From assembly GCA_016789865.1 (NCBI GenBank), contig JAEUPC010000094.1:1-32718 (forward strand): a stretch of 32,718 nucleotides of DNA, in the 5' to 3' direction. Positions 1-8,381 of this stretch are shown one piece after another. The notes below the pieces were generated by a model. That model was not told the DNA's origin. It made no database searches and was given only the letters and a program-made list of their open reading frames with translations. This DNA is from Rubrivivax sp. (GTDB lineage Bacteria > Pseudomonadota > Gammaproteobacteria > Burkholderiales > Burkholderiaceae_C). Within the stretch, counting starts at the first letter, position 1; each line of letters begins with the position of its first letter. The translations under genes and the position numbers were made by a program.

Positions 1-30
1 GAGCGCAAGGCTCCTGGCCGCGCGCGTACT

Positions 31-157
31 CGCGCGCCTCCACATCTGACTCGCGCCCATTGTTTGAGCGCAGCGAGCGAAGCGAGCGGAGCGAGTTCGG
101 GCGCGGGCCAGGAGCCTGAGCACCGCAGGGGAGTCGGCCGCAACGCGGCCGACCGCC
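31..157 (+). repeat. Dispersed intergenic element, copy 1
   Basis: This copy aligns colinearly with the reverse complement of 9607-9737. The shared core at 47-77 starts TGACTCGCG, continues ATTGTTTGAGCG and then a run of AGCG/GCG units to GAGTTC. The core is followed by a hairpin at 133-153 with a 9-bp stem (GTCGGCCGC/GCGGCCGAC) and loop AAC. A 12-bp inverted repeat (8-19 and 106-117, AGGCTCCTGGCC) brackets the core. The hairpin end points toward the 3' end of the pta gene, 128 nt away. No protein-coding signal is seen in 1-280. Function unknown; a 3'-end or termination role is inference. Confidence 0.7.
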
Positions 158-280
158 GGCTCTGCGCGCCGCCGCCGTGCCGCCCGCTGCCTTGCCGCCA
201 CCACCCTCTGGAGACGATGACGCGTCGCCGAAACACCGCGGGCGCCAAGACGCTGACTCACAGACCGCGACAGGCCGCGC

Positions 281-1291
281 TCAGTCTTCGGCCACCTCAC
301 CCCGCCCCGCCAACACCGCCAGCGCCACCGACGCCAGCCGCGACAGCTGCGAATCGGCCCGCGAGGTGAGGATCACCGGCACTTTCACGCCCAGCACGAG
401 CCCTGCGCACTCCGCGCCGCCCACGTAGACGAAGCTCTTGTAGAGCATGTTGCCGGCGTTCAGATCGGGCATCACCATCAGGTCGGCGTCGCCGGCCACG
501 TGCGACTTCAGGCCCTTGATGCGCGCGGCCTCGGCCGAGAAGGCGTTGTCGAAGCCGAACGGCCCTTCGACGATCACCGGGCCGAACTCGCCGTTCAGCG
601 AAGCCTCGACCAGCAGCCGCGCGTCCACCGTGGCCTGGATGGCCTCGGTCACCGTCTCCACCGCCGTCACCACCGCCACCTTGGGCTCGGCCACGCCCAG
701 CGTGTGCAGCAGTTGCACGGCGTTGGCGAGGATGTGGTGCTTGGCGCGCGGCTTGGGCGCCACGTTCACCACGCAGTCGGCCAGCGCCAGCAGCTTGTGA
801 TAGCGCGGCAGGTCGAACAAGAAGGCGTGCGTGACGCGCGTGTCGCGCACGAGCAAGCCGCCGCTGCGGCTGATGATGGCGCCGAGGTACTCGTCGCTGT
901 GCAGCGAGCCCTTCATCAGCGCGGCGGCTGCGCCGTCGCGCGCCAGGGCCACAGCACGGGCGGCCGCGTCCTTGGGCTGTGCGCTCGTGCCCACCACCTC
1001 GAAGCGGCCGGCGTCCACTTCGGCCGTCGCGGCCGCGCGGGCGATGAGTTCGGGTTCGCCCACCAGCATGGGTCGCGCGATGCCGGCCTCGACCATTGCC
1101 GCGGCGGCACGCAGCGCATGCGCGTCGCAGGGGTGGACGAGGGCGATGACCTGCGGCGCGGCGGCCCGCCGGGCGGCGGCTTGCGCCCGCTCGATCAACT
1201 GCTGCAGCCGCGGATGCGCATAACCGGTGATCGAAGCCACCGGCGGCGGCGACCCGTCCACCACCACCCCAGCGACGCCGGTCGCCGCCAT
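281..1291 (-). CDS. pta: Phosphate acetyltransferase (PTA/PTB family)
   Basis: The 336-residue protein matches the short, single-domain phosphate acetyl/butyryltransferase family. It transfers acetyl from acetyl phosphate to CoA. Family features seen are the MKGSLHSDEYLGAI stretch, the TAVETVTEAIQAT region and the C-terminal block with DLNAGNMLYKS and GVKVPVILTSRADS. The start at ATG 1291 lies 8 nt after the xsc stop. A longer reading from 1387 would begin inside xsc and add a basic, out-of-frame-looking leader, so it was rejected. Directly following xsc fits the known sulfonate pathway, in which Xsc makes acetyl phosphate and Pta converts it to acetyl-CoA. No independent ribosome binding site is obvious, so translational coupling to xsc is likely. 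Confidence 0.9.
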   Translation of the reverse strand: MAATGVAGVVVDGSPPPVASITGYAHPRLQQLIERAQAAARRAAAPQVIALVHPCDAHALRAAAAMVEAGIARPMLVGEPELIARAAATAEVDAGRFEVVGTSAQPKDAAARAVALARDGAAAALMKGSLHSDEYLGAIISRSGGLLVRDTRVTHAFLFDLPRYHKLLALADCVVNVAPKPRAKHHILANAVQLLHTLGVAEPKVAVVTAVETVTEAIQATVDARLLVEASLNGEFGPVIVEGPFGFDNAFSAEAARIKGLKSHVAGDADLMVMPDLNAGNMLYKSFVYVGGAECAGLVLGVKVPVILTSRADSQLSRLASVALAVLAGRGEVAED

Positions 1292-1299
1292 CGCTGTCG

Positions 1300-3114
1300 T
1301 CAGACGAAGTCCTTGTACTTCGGCAGGAAGCGCACCGGCTTGGCCAGCGCGTCGCGGCGGAACGGATCGCCCAGCTCGCGCGTGCACATGATCTCGATCA
1401 CCGTGGTCTTGCGCGCGTTCATCTGCAGATCGATCGCGCGCTTCAACGCCGCGCCCACGTCTTCCAGCTTGTCCACCGTGATGCCCTCGGCGCCCATCGC
1501 GCGGCCGATGCCGCCGAAGCTGGCGTTGTCGAGCTCACCGGCGACGAAGCGACGGTTGTAGAAGTCGACCTGGTTCTTCTTCTCGGCGCCCCACTGCCGG
1601 TTGTGGAACACCACGGCCGTGACCGGAATGTCGTGGCGCACGCAGGTCATGATCTCGCTCATGCTCATGCCCCACGCGCCGTCGCCGGCGTAGCTGATGG
1701 CCGGGCGGTGGGGTGCCGCCACCTTGGCGCCGATGATGGTGGGCAGCGCATAGCCGCAGTTGCCGAAACTCATCGGCGCGAAGAAGCTGCGCGGCTCCTC
1801 GAAGCGCAGATAACTGTGCGCGATGGAGTTGATGTTGCCGATGTCGGTGGAGACCATCACGTGCGCGGGCATCGCGCGCTCCAGCTCGCGCAGCACCTGC
1901 CGCGGGTGCAGCCACTGGCCGCCGCTGAAAGGCTTCTCGCCCTTGGCCTCTTCGATCATGTCCAGGCTGTACGCGTCGCGCTCGTGCGTCCACTCGCCGA
2001 GCTCCTTCTCCCACGCGGCCTTCTCGGCGGCGATCTTGGCGGCGCGCTCGGCCTTGTCGCTGGCCAGCGTGCGAGTGGCCAGCAGCTCGAGCAGCGCGCG
2101 CGCCGCGGCGCCCGCGTCGCCGCAGATGCCGACATCGACCTTCTTCACCAGCCCGAGCATCTTCGCATCGGCATCGATCTGCACGAGCTTGGCGTTCTTC
2201 GGCCAGTAGTCCATGCCGTACTGCGGCAGCGTGCCGAAGGGCCCCAGCCGCGTGCCGAGCGCAACGACCACGTCGGCTTCGGCGATGAGCCGCATGCCCG
2301 CCTTGCTGCCCTGGTAGCCGAGCGGCCCGCACCACTGCTTGTGGCTGGCCGGGAAGCTGTCGTTGTGCTGGTAGCTGTTGACCACCGGGCAGCCGATGCG
2401 TTCGGCCAGCGCGATGGCGTCCTTGATGGCGTTGCCCATCACCACGCCACCGCCGCTGATCATCACCGGCCGCTTGGCCGCCGCAATCAAGTCGGCCGCG
2501 GCCTTCAGCGCCTCGGTGCCGCCGGCGCCGCGCTCGATGCGGATCGGCTTCGGAATCTCCACCGTGATGTCGCCGTAGAACAGGTCGCGCGGAATGTTCA
2601 GCTGCGTCGGCCCCAGCTCCAGCAGCGCGCGGTCGAACGCGCGCGCGGTGAGCTCGGCCATGCGCTCGCTGTTGCTCACGTGCGCCTGGTACTTGGTGAA
2701 CTCGGCAAACATCGGCAGCTGCTGCGCTTCCTGGAAGCCGCCGAGGCCTTGCGTCAGCGTGCCCGTCTCGGGCGTGATCACCACCACCGGGCTGTGCGCC
2801 CAGTAGGCGGCGGCCACCGCCGTGACCGCGTTGCTGATGCCCGGGCCGTTCTGGCCGATGATCACGCCGTGGCGGCCGCTCACGCGCGCATAACCGTCGG
2901 CCATGTGGCCCGCGCCCTGCTCGTGCACCACGGGGATGAGGCGGATGCCCGCCGGCGCGAAGATGTCCATCGCGTCCATGAAGGCGCTGCCCATGATGCC
3001 GAACAGGGTGTCCACGCCCTGCGCCACCAGCGTTTCGACGAACGCCTCGGAGGGCGTCATGCGGGTCAGGCCGCTGGCCACCGTGCGGGCGGCGATGTTC
3101 TCGGGCGAGTTCAT
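1300..3114 (-). CDS. xsc: Sulfoacetaldehyde acetyltransferase
   Basis: This thiamine diphosphate enzyme of 604 residues converts sulfoacetaldehyde plus phosphate to acetyl phosphate and sulfite, the desulfonating step for taurine and related C2 sulfonates. It shows the three-part ThDP fold: an N-terminal domain with catalytic Glu near residue 65 (HEQGAGHMADGYARV), a central domain, and the C-terminal cofactor motif GDGAWGMSM (477-485) with Asn505. The PQYGMDYWPKNAKL and KKVDVGICGDA stretches are typical of Xsc rather than acetolactate synthase. ATG 3114 is preferred because GGAG lies 8 nt upstream; an ORF start at 3159 lacks such a site. It is followed by pta, and a divergent iclR-type gene lies upstream. 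No taurine transaminase, dehydrogenase or sulfonate importer is next to it, so the source of sulfoacetaldehyde is not shown. Confidence 0.95.
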   Translation of the reverse strand: MNSPENIAARTVASGLTRMTPSEAFVETLVAQGVDTLFGIMGSAFMDAMDIFAPAGIRLIPVVHEQGAGHMADGYARVSGRHGVIIGQNGPGISNAVTAVAAAYWAHSPVVVITPETGTLTQGLGGFQEAQQLPMFAEFTKYQAHVSNSERMAELTARAFDRALLELGPTQLNIPRDLFYGDITVEIPKPIRIERGAGGTEALKAAADLIAAAKRPVMISGGGVVMGNAIKDAIALAERIGCPVVNSYQHNDSFPASHKQWCGPLGYQGSKAGMRLIAEADVVVALGTRLGPFGTLPQYGMDYWPKNAKLVQIDADAKMLGLVKKVDVGICGDAGAAARALLELLATRTLASDKAERAAKIAAEKAAWEKELGEWTHERDAYSLDMIEEAKGEKPFSGGQWLHPRQVLRELERAMPAHVMVSTDIGNINSIAHSYLRFEEPRSFFAPMSFGNCGYALPTIIGAKVAAPHRPAISYAGDGAWGMSMSEIMTCVRHDIPVTAVVFHNRQWGAEKKNQVDFYNRRFVAGELDNASFGGIGRAMGAEGITVDKLEDVGAALKRAIDLQMNARKTTVIEIMCTRELGDPFRRDALAKPVRFLPKYKDFV

Positions 3115-3154
3115 GGCAAGGTCTCCGGGCAGAGGTGAAAAGTCGTGTGCGGCG

Positions 3155-3183
3155 ATCATAACGACCCATCCCGGAAACCGGAA
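3155..3183 (-). promoter_or_regulatory. xsc: Possible xsc-pta promoter
   Basis: On the minus strand a TATGAT hexamer (3160-3155; 5 of 6 matches to TATAAT) lies 17 nt from a weak TTCCGG (3183-3178). A transcript from here would have a leader of about 35 nt before ATG 3114. The -35 match is poor, which would fit an activator-dependent promoter, with the palindrome at 3188-3208 just upstream. This is pattern-based only. Confidence 0.3.
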
Positions 3184-3187
3184 CGCT

Positions 3188-3208
3188 GGATTCCGGAAGG
3201 CGGAATCC
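3188..3208. promoter_or_regulatory. Probable IclR-type operator
   Basis: A perfect inverted repeat with 8-bp arms (GGATTCCG and CGGAATCC) and a 5-bp spacer lies in the 125-bp divergent region between xsc and the iclR-type gene. Extra CCGGAA units occur just to its left (3171-3183). Its position upstream of the possible xsc -35 region and 31 bp before the regulator's start codon suits control of both transcripts. Assignment to the neighbouring regulator is inference. Confidence 0.5.
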
Positions 3209-3239
3209 GGGCGCGGATCGGCGCTACCATCGGCGCGCC

Positions 3240-4211
3240 ATGCCTGCCCCCGCCACCTCGAAGCCCGCCCGGCGCCCGGCGCCGGCTGCTGCGCACCGCC
3301 GCGCCGTGGCCGAGGTGCAAGGCGACACGCCGGCGCTGCGCCTGCTGGCGCTGCTGGAGCACATCGCCGGGCGCGAGGGCCCGCACTCGCTGCAGGCGCT
3401 GGCCGACGCCACCGCGCTGCCCAAGGCCACCGTGCACCGCATGCTGCAGCAGCTGGAAGGCGCGGGGCTGCTGCAGCGCGAAGGCGACGGCCGCCAGTAC
3501 GGCGCCGGTGCGCGCCTGCGCCGCCTGGCCGAGAGCGTGCTGCTCAACAGCGGCCTGCACGGTGCGCGCCACCAGGTGCTGCGCGCGCTGGTCGACGAAC
3601 TGGGCGAGAGCTGCAACCTCACCACGCTGGCCGGCGGCGAGGTGCTGTACGTCGACCGTGTGGAGACCGCCGCGCCGCTGCGCTTCTACCTGCAGCCGGG
3701 CTCGCGCGTGCCGGTGCACTGCTCGGCCAGCGGCAAGCTGTTCCTGGCGCAGATGCCCGAGACCGAACGCCAGCGCCTGCTGGCCGCTACGCCGCTGCAG
3801 GCCTTCACGCCGGCCACGTTGACGAAGCCCGCCGCGCTGCAAGCCGAGCTGGAGCGCATCGCGCGCGAAGGCCACGCGCTCGACCGCGAGGAGTTCCTGC
3901 CCGGCCTGGTGTGCGTGGCGGTGCCGGTGCCTGCGGCGCAGGGCGAACGCGCCGCGCTGTGCCTGGCCGTGCAGGCGCCGGCGATGCGCATGCCGGCGGA
4001 TCGTGCCGCGCAGGTGCTGCCCGCGTTGCGCCGCGCGGCGCTGCAGCTGGCTGCGCTCGACGGCGCGGCTGCCGTGCCGCGGCGCACGGCATCGACGCCT
4101 GCGCCGAAGAGCCCGGCGCGCAAGCCTCCTGCCGGCAGACCGCCGGCCGGAAGGCCGCCCGCCCGCAAACCCACCCCCCGCAATCCTCCGGCCCGAAGGA
4201 CCCCGCGTTGA
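3240..4211 (+). CDS. IclR-family transcriptional regulator
   Basis: The 323-residue protein has the IclR layout. An N-terminal winged helix-turn-helix spans about residues 30-85 (LQALADATALPKATVHRML is the recognition region). A GAF-like effector domain spans about 95-275, with the family-typical HCSASGKLFLA and EREEF-like DREEFLPGLVCVAVPV stretches. It probably controls the divergent xsc-pta pair, by analogy with regulators of sulfonate genes and because the shared intergenic region holds a palindrome. The odd part is a C-terminal tail of about 45 residues rich in Pro, Ala, Arg and Lys with repeated PAGRPPA/PARKP units; it could be a nonspecific DNA-binding tail or a repeat expansion. Its TGA stop overlaps the TTG start of cobS (TTGA), which ties cobS translation to this gene. 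Confidence 0.88.
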   Translation: MPAPATSKPARRPAPAAAHRRAVAEVQGDTPALRLLALLEHIAGREGPHSLQALADATALPKATVHRMLQQLEGAGLLQREGDGRQYGAGARLRRLAESVLLNSGLHGARHQVLRALVDELGESCNLTTLAGGEVLYVDRVETAAPLRFYLQPGSRVPVHCSASGKLFLAQMPETERQRLLAATPLQAFTPATLTKPAALQAELERIAREGHALDREEFLPGLVCVAVPVPAAQGERAALCLAVQAPAMRMPADRAAQVLPALRRAALQLAALDGAAAVPRRTASTPAPKSPARKPPAGRPPAGRPPARKPTPRNPPARRTPR

Positions 4212-5185
4212 CCGACCTGCAAACCCTTCGGCCCACCCGGCCCGTCGCCGTGCGCGACGTGTTCGGCTTCGACACGCCCCTCGAGGTGATGGCCTTCGCC
4301 GAGCGCGACGAGCACGTGCCCGAGGTCGACCCGGCCTACCGCTTCCAGCCCGACGTCACGCGCGCGCTGCTGGCCGGCTTCGTGAAGAACCGGCGCGTGC
4401 TGCTGCAGGGCCTGCACGGCACCGGCAAGAGCACGCACATCGAGCAGGTGGCCGCGCGGCTGAACTGGCCGTGCATCCGCGTCAACCTCGATGGCCACAT
4501 CAGCCGGCTCGACCTCGTCGGCCGCGACGCCGTGGTGTTGCGGGAAGGAAAGCAGGTCACCGAGTTCCAGGAGGGCATGCTGCCCTGGGCGCTGCAGCGC
4601 CCGGTGGCGCTGGTCTTCGACGAATACGACGCCGGCCGGCCCGACGTGATGTTCGTCATCCAGCGGGTGCTGGAGCGCGACGGCAAGTTCACGTTGCTGG
4701 ACCAGAACCGCGTGCTGGCGCCGCACCCGTTCTTCCGCCTCTTCGCCACCAGCAACACGGTGGGGCTCGGAAACCTCAACGGCCTGTACCAGGGCGCGCA
4801 GCGGCTGAACCACGCGCAGGTGGACCGCTGGAACATCGTGGCCACGCTGAACTACCTGCCGGCCGATGAAGAGGTGGCCATCGTCGCCGCTCGTGTACCC
4901 GCGTTTGCCGGCGCAGAACATCGCGACACGCTGGCCGCGATGGTGCAGCTGGCCACGCTCACGCGGCGCGGCTTCGCGGTGGGCGACCTCAGTACCCTGA
5001 TGAGCCCGCGCACGGTGATCAGCTGGGCCGAGAACCTGGAGATCTTCGGCGACGTGGGCACGGCCTTCCGCCTCGCCTTCGCCAACAAGTGCGACGAGGC
5101 CGAGCAGCCGATCGTCGCCGAGTACTTCCAGCGCTGCTTCGGCAGCGAACTCGGGTTAACCCCGGCCGTGGATGTGCCGCATTAG
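4208..5185 (+). CDS. cobS: Aerobic cobaltochelatase subunit CobS (AAA+ ATPase)
   Basis: CobS is the AAA+ motor subunit that works with CobT and CobN to insert cobalt into hydrogenobyrinic acid a,c-diamide in the oxygen-dependent B12 pathway. The 325-residue product has Walker A GLHGTGKST (68-76), Walker B VALVFDEYDAG (133-143), the N-terminal VFGFDTPLEVMAF stretch and an AAA+ sensor region with LFATSNTVGLG. Length is normal for the family. The coding frame is open far upstream, but homology begins only at TDLQTLRP, so the TTG at 4208, overlapping the iclR stop as TTGA, is the best start. cobT is not next; it lies 4.6 kb downstream after a complete ABC transporter. cobN is not in the window. 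Residual doubt is mainly whether it acts in B12 synthesis or in a cobST-like paralogue pair. Confidence 0.9.
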   Translation: MTDLQTLRPTRPVAVRDVFGFDTPLEVMAFAERDEHVPEVDPAYRFQPDVTRALLAGFVKNRRVLLQGLHGTGKSTHIEQVAARLNWPCIRVNLDGHISRLDLVGRDAVVLREGKQVTEFQEGMLPWALQRPVALVFDEYDAGRPDVMFVIQRVLERDGKFTLLDQNRVLAPHPFFRLFATSNTVGLGNLNGLYQGAQRLNHAQVDRWNIVATLNYLPADEEVAIVAARVPAFAGAEHRDTLAAMVQLATLTRRGFAVGDLSTLMSPRTVISWAENLEIFGDVGTAFRLAFANKCDEAEQPIVAEYFQRCFGSELGLTPAVDVPH

Positions 5186-5266
5186 CCCGCCGGGCCGCAA
5201 ACGCGGGCAGGTGGCCGAGTATCGTTGTGCCGAAGCGGGTGTTTGTTCTGCAGGAGGAGTTGGACC

Positions 5267-6601
5267 ATGTTGATTCGTCGTTGTCTGATCGCCGTGGCCG
5301 CGCTGGCCACCTTGGCCGCCGCCTCGCCGGTGCTCGCCGGCACCGTGACGGTGGTCACGTCGTTCCCCAAGGAGCTGACGCAGGCCTACAAGAGTGCGTT
5401 CGAGAAGGCCCACCCGGGCATCAAGGTCGAGATCCTGAACAAGAACACGGTGCAAGGCATCGCCTACGTGCGCGAGCTGCCGGTGGGCCAGCGGCCCGAC
5501 GTGTTCTGGGCCTCGGCGCCTGATGCCTTCGAGGTGCTGGCGGGCCTCGGCCTGCTGCAGAACGTGGCCGAGCTGGCCAACAAGTCGGCGCCGGCCAAGG
5601 TGGGCAACTTCCCGATCAACAACCCCAAGGGCCTTTTCCTCGGCCAGGCACTGGCCGGCTACGGCTTCATGTGGAACACGCGCTACATGGCGGCCAACAA
5701 GCTGCCCGCGCCGCGGCAATGGGCCGACCTCACCAAGCCGGTGTACTTCGGCCACGTGGCGACGAGTTCGCCTTCGCGCTCGGGCACCACGCACCTCACG
5801 GTGGAGACGGTGCTGCAAGGCGAGGGCTGGAACAAGGGCTGGACGCAGCTGTTGCAGATCGCCGGCAACTGCGCTGCCGTCACCGAGCGCAGCTTCGGCG
5901 TGCCCGACGGCGTGAACAACGGCCAGTTCGGCATCGGCCTGGTGATCGACTTCTTCGGCCTCGCGGGCAAGGCCAGCGGCTTTCCGGTGGAGTTCCACTA
6001 CCCCGATGTCACCGCCGTGGTGCCGGCCAACATCGCTTTGGTGGCCGGCGGCAAGAACGCCGACGAGGCGCGCCGGTTCATCACCTACACCGTGTCGCTG
6101 GAAGGCCAGCAGCTGCTGTACGAGCCGAAGATCTCGCGCCTGCCGATCCTGCCGCCCGAGGCGATGGGTGGCAAGGCGCCCGCGGGCTACCCGAACCCGT
6201 TCGAGATCGCCAAGCGCGCCAAGGTGCAGTTCGACTCCGACCTCTCCGAGTCGCGCTACAACGTCGTCTCGTCGCTGTTCGATCAGACCGTCACCTTCCG
6301 CATCAAGGAGCTGCAGGCCGCCACCAAGGCCATCCACGCCGCCGACGCGGCGCTGGCCAAGAAGCCCAACGCCCGCGGCGCCGCGCTGCTGAAAGAGGCG
6401 CGCGAGGCCGCCTACACGCCGGTGGTCGACGCGGGCAAGGTGGCCGACAAGGAGTTCCTCGCCGTCTTCGCCGCCGACAAGAAGGACGCCGCGGTGAACA
6501 AGCGCATCACCGGCCTGGAAGACCACTGGAACAAGAGCGCGCGCAGCAACTACGAGCGCGCGCGCGGCTTGGCCGAGCAGGCGCTGGCGCTTGCCAAGTA
6601 G
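5267..6601 (+). CDS. ABC transporter periplasmic binding protein (PgtC/ferric-iron type)
   Basis: A 444-residue exported solute-binding protein. Residues 1-25 form a Sec signal peptide (positive MLIRR, hydrophobic core, likely cleavage after VLA). The mature part resembles the extracellular solute-binding group containing FbpA/AfuA and PgtC; from memory, the SSPSRSGTTHLTVE, GWNKGWTQLL and RSFGVPDG stretches are closest to PgtC, the phosphoglycerate-related protein. Substrate cannot be read from the sequence: Fe(III), a phosphorylated organic acid or a phosphonate are all possible. A strong AGGAGGAG (5252-5259) precedes ATG 5267. The region after residue 300 is long and helical for this family. 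It is followed by its own permease and ATPase genes and sits between cobS and cobT. Confidence 0.82.
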   Translation: MLIRRCLIAVAALATLAAASPVLAGTVTVVTSFPKELTQAYKSAFEKAHPGIKVEILNKNTVQGIAYVRELPVGQRPDVFWASAPDAFEVLAGLGLLQNVAELANKSAPAKVGNFPINNPKGLFLGQALAGYGFMWNTRYMAANKLPAPRQWADLTKPVYFGHVATSSPSRSGTTHLTVETVLQGEGWNKGWTQLLQIAGNCAAVTERSFGVPDGVNNGQFGIGLVIDFFGLAGKASGFPVEFHYPDVTAVVPANIALVAGGKNADEARRFITYTVSLEGQQLLYEPKISRLPILPPEAMGGKAPAGYPNPFEIAKRAKVQFDSDLSESRYNVVSSLFDQTVTFRIKELQAATKAIHAADAALAKKPNARGAALLKEAREAAYTPVVDAGKVADKEFLAVFAADKKDAAVNKRITGLEDHWNKSARSNYERARGLAEQALALAK

Positions 6602-8381
6602 CGCCCCGGCGGCCCGGGCGCGCCCGGGCCTGTGGATCGCCGGCGCGCTGGTGCTGGCGTTCCTGCTGCTGTTCTTCGTGCTGCCGGTGGCGCGCGTGTT
6701 TCACGCCGCCTTCGCCGATGCCGACGGCGCGCCCACGCTCGGGCACTTCGCGGCCTTCTTCTCGCAGGGGTTGATGAAGGAGGCGTTCCTCAACAGCCTG
6801 TACGTGGCGGTGATGTCGGCGGTGTGGGCGGCGCTGATCGCCGTGCCGCTGGCCTACTTCACGGTGCGCTTCGAGTTCCGCGGCGCGCTGCTGATCCAGA
6901 CGCTGGGCGTGCTGCCGCTGATCATGCCGCCGTTCGTGGGCGCGGTGGCGCTGCAGCTGATCTTCGGCCGCTCGGGCACGGTGAACCTGCTGCTGGACGA
7001 GTGGTTCGGCTTCACGCTGCCGATCATGGAGGGGCTGAACGGCCTGGTCTTCGTCGAGGCCATCCACTACTTCCCGTTCATCCTGATGAACCTCACCGTG
7101 GCGCTGCGCAACATCGACGGCGCCATGGAAGAGGCGGCCATGAACCTGGGCTGCCGCGGCTGGCGCCTGTTCGCGCGCGTGATCTTCCCGCTGGCCGCGC
7201 CGGGCTTCGTGGCCGGGGCGTCGCTGGTCTTCGTGAAGGTGTTCGACGACCTCGGCACGCCGCTGGTGATGGGCCAGACCAACTTGCTGGCGCCGCAGGC
7301 CTATCTGCGCATCACGCAGGTGGGGCTGGAAGACCCGCTGGGCTACGTCATCAGCGTCATCATGATCGGCTTTTCGATCGCCGCGATGGCGCTGTCGGCG
7401 CAGGCGCTGCGCGGCCGCGACTACAGCACGCTGCAGAAAGGCGGCACCAGCCTGCAGCGGCGGCGGCTCGCGCCGCTGGGCTCGGCGGCGGCCTATGGCT
7501 GGATCGGCCTGGTGCTGCTGCTGACGCTGTCGCCGCACATCGGCGTGCTGCTGCTCAGCTTTGCGAAGGTGTGGAGCTTCGCGCCGCTGCCCGACGCCTA
7601 CACGCTGCAGCACTACGCCACCGTGTTCCAGGACTCGGGCGGCATGATCCGCAACACGCTCGTGTACTGCGGGCTCGCCGCGCTGCTGGACGTGGTGCTG
7701 GGGGTGACCATCGCCTACCTCATGCTGCGCACGCGGCTGCCGGCGCGGCAGTGGCTGGACTGGATCGCCACCGCGTCGCTGGCGGTGCCGGGCATCGTGC
7801 TGGCCATCGGCTACCTGCGGCTGTTCAAGGGGCTCATGCTGCCGGGCACCGAGGTGCTGCTGACCAGCACCTGGGTGATGATCATGATTGCCTATGCCGT
7901 TCGGCGGCTGCCGTACGCGCTGCGCTCGTGCGTGGCGGCGCTGCAGCAGGTGCACGTGTCGCTGGAGGAGGCGGCCGAGAACCTGGGCGCGACCAAGCTC
8001 GCCACCATCCGCCGCGTGGTGGTGCCGCTGATGGCCGGCGGCATCCTGGCCGGCTTCGTGACCAGCTTCATCACGGCGGCGGTGGAGCTCTCGGCCACGC
8101 TGCTGCTGGTGTCGGCCGACTCGCAGGCGCCGATGAGCTACGGCATCTACCTGTACATGCAAAGCGTGGCCGGCCGCGGGCCGGGCGCCGCGCTGGGCGT
8201 GCTGGCCATCGGCGTGGTGGCACTGGGCACGTGGCTTTCGCACATCGTGGTGGAGCGCACCGGCCAGCGGCTGGTGGCGCGGCCGGTGCATGACGAAGCG
8301 CCGCCGCTGCGGCCCATGGCGGTGGCGGCATCGGCAGCATCGGCCGCATCGGCCGCATCAGGCTCGGGGATCAAGGCATGA
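6591..8381 (+). CDS. ABC transporter permease, fused two-domain (FbpB/ThiP type)
   Basis: The 596-residue inner-membrane protein carries two copies of the binding-protein-dependent permease domain, as in iron(III) and related importers. Each half has an EAA-type loop: EEAAMNLGCRGWRLFARVIFPLAAPG in the first half (split here by position, about residues 180-205) and EEAAENLGATKLATIRRVVVPLMAGG in the second (about 460-485). About 12 hydrophobic segments are visible. The start is TTG 6591, overlapping the end of the binding-protein gene by 11 nt; no in-frame ATG precedes the first membrane span. The C-terminus ends in a short Ala/Ser repeat (ASAASAAS) coded by 9-bp tandem repeats (about 8329-8361). 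The stop overlaps the next start as ATGA. Confidence 0.9.
   Translation: MPSSAPAARARPGLWIAGALVLAFLLLFFVLPVARVFHAAFADADGAPTLGHFAAFFSQGLMKEAFLNSLYVAVMSAVWAALIAVPLAYFTVRFEFRGALLIQTLGVLPLIMPPFVGAVALQLIFGRSGTVNLLLDEWFGFTLPIMEGLNGLVFVEAIHYFPFILMNLTVALRNIDGAMEEAAMNLGCRGWRLFARVIFPLAAPGFVAGASLVFVKVFDDLGTPLVMGQTNLLAPQAYLRITQVGLEDPLGYVISVIMIGFSIAAMALSAQALRGRDYSTLQKGGTSLQRRRLAPLGSAAAYGWIGLVLLLTLSPHIGVLLLSFAKVWSFAPLPDAYTLQHYATVFQDSGGMIRNTLVYCGLAALLDVVLGVTIAYLMLRTRLPARQWLDWIATASLAVPGIVLAIGYLRLFKGLMLPGTEVLLTSTWVMIMIAYAVRRLPYALRSCVAALQQVHVSLEEAAENLGATKLATIRRVVVPLMAGGILAGFVTSFITAAVELSATLLLVSADSQAPMSYGIYLYMQSVAGRGPGAALGVLAIGVVALGTWLSHIVVERTGQRLVARPVHDEAPPLRPMAVAASAASAASAASGSGIKA

Noticed and set aside
64-369. 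Two small plus-strand frames near the left edge
   Set aside because: They run through the dispersed repeat and the end of pta on the other strand and have Pro/Arg/Ala-biased, motif-free products.
1300-3114. Acetolactate synthase
   Set aside because: The ThDP fold is shared, but the PQYGMDYWPKNAKL and KKVDVGICGDA stretches and the adjoining pta gene point to Xsc.
4100-4260. Cobalamin riboswitch before cobS
   Set aside because: The upstream stretch is coding sequence of the IclR gene, and cobS starts at its stop codon; no room for an aptamer and no B12-box seen.
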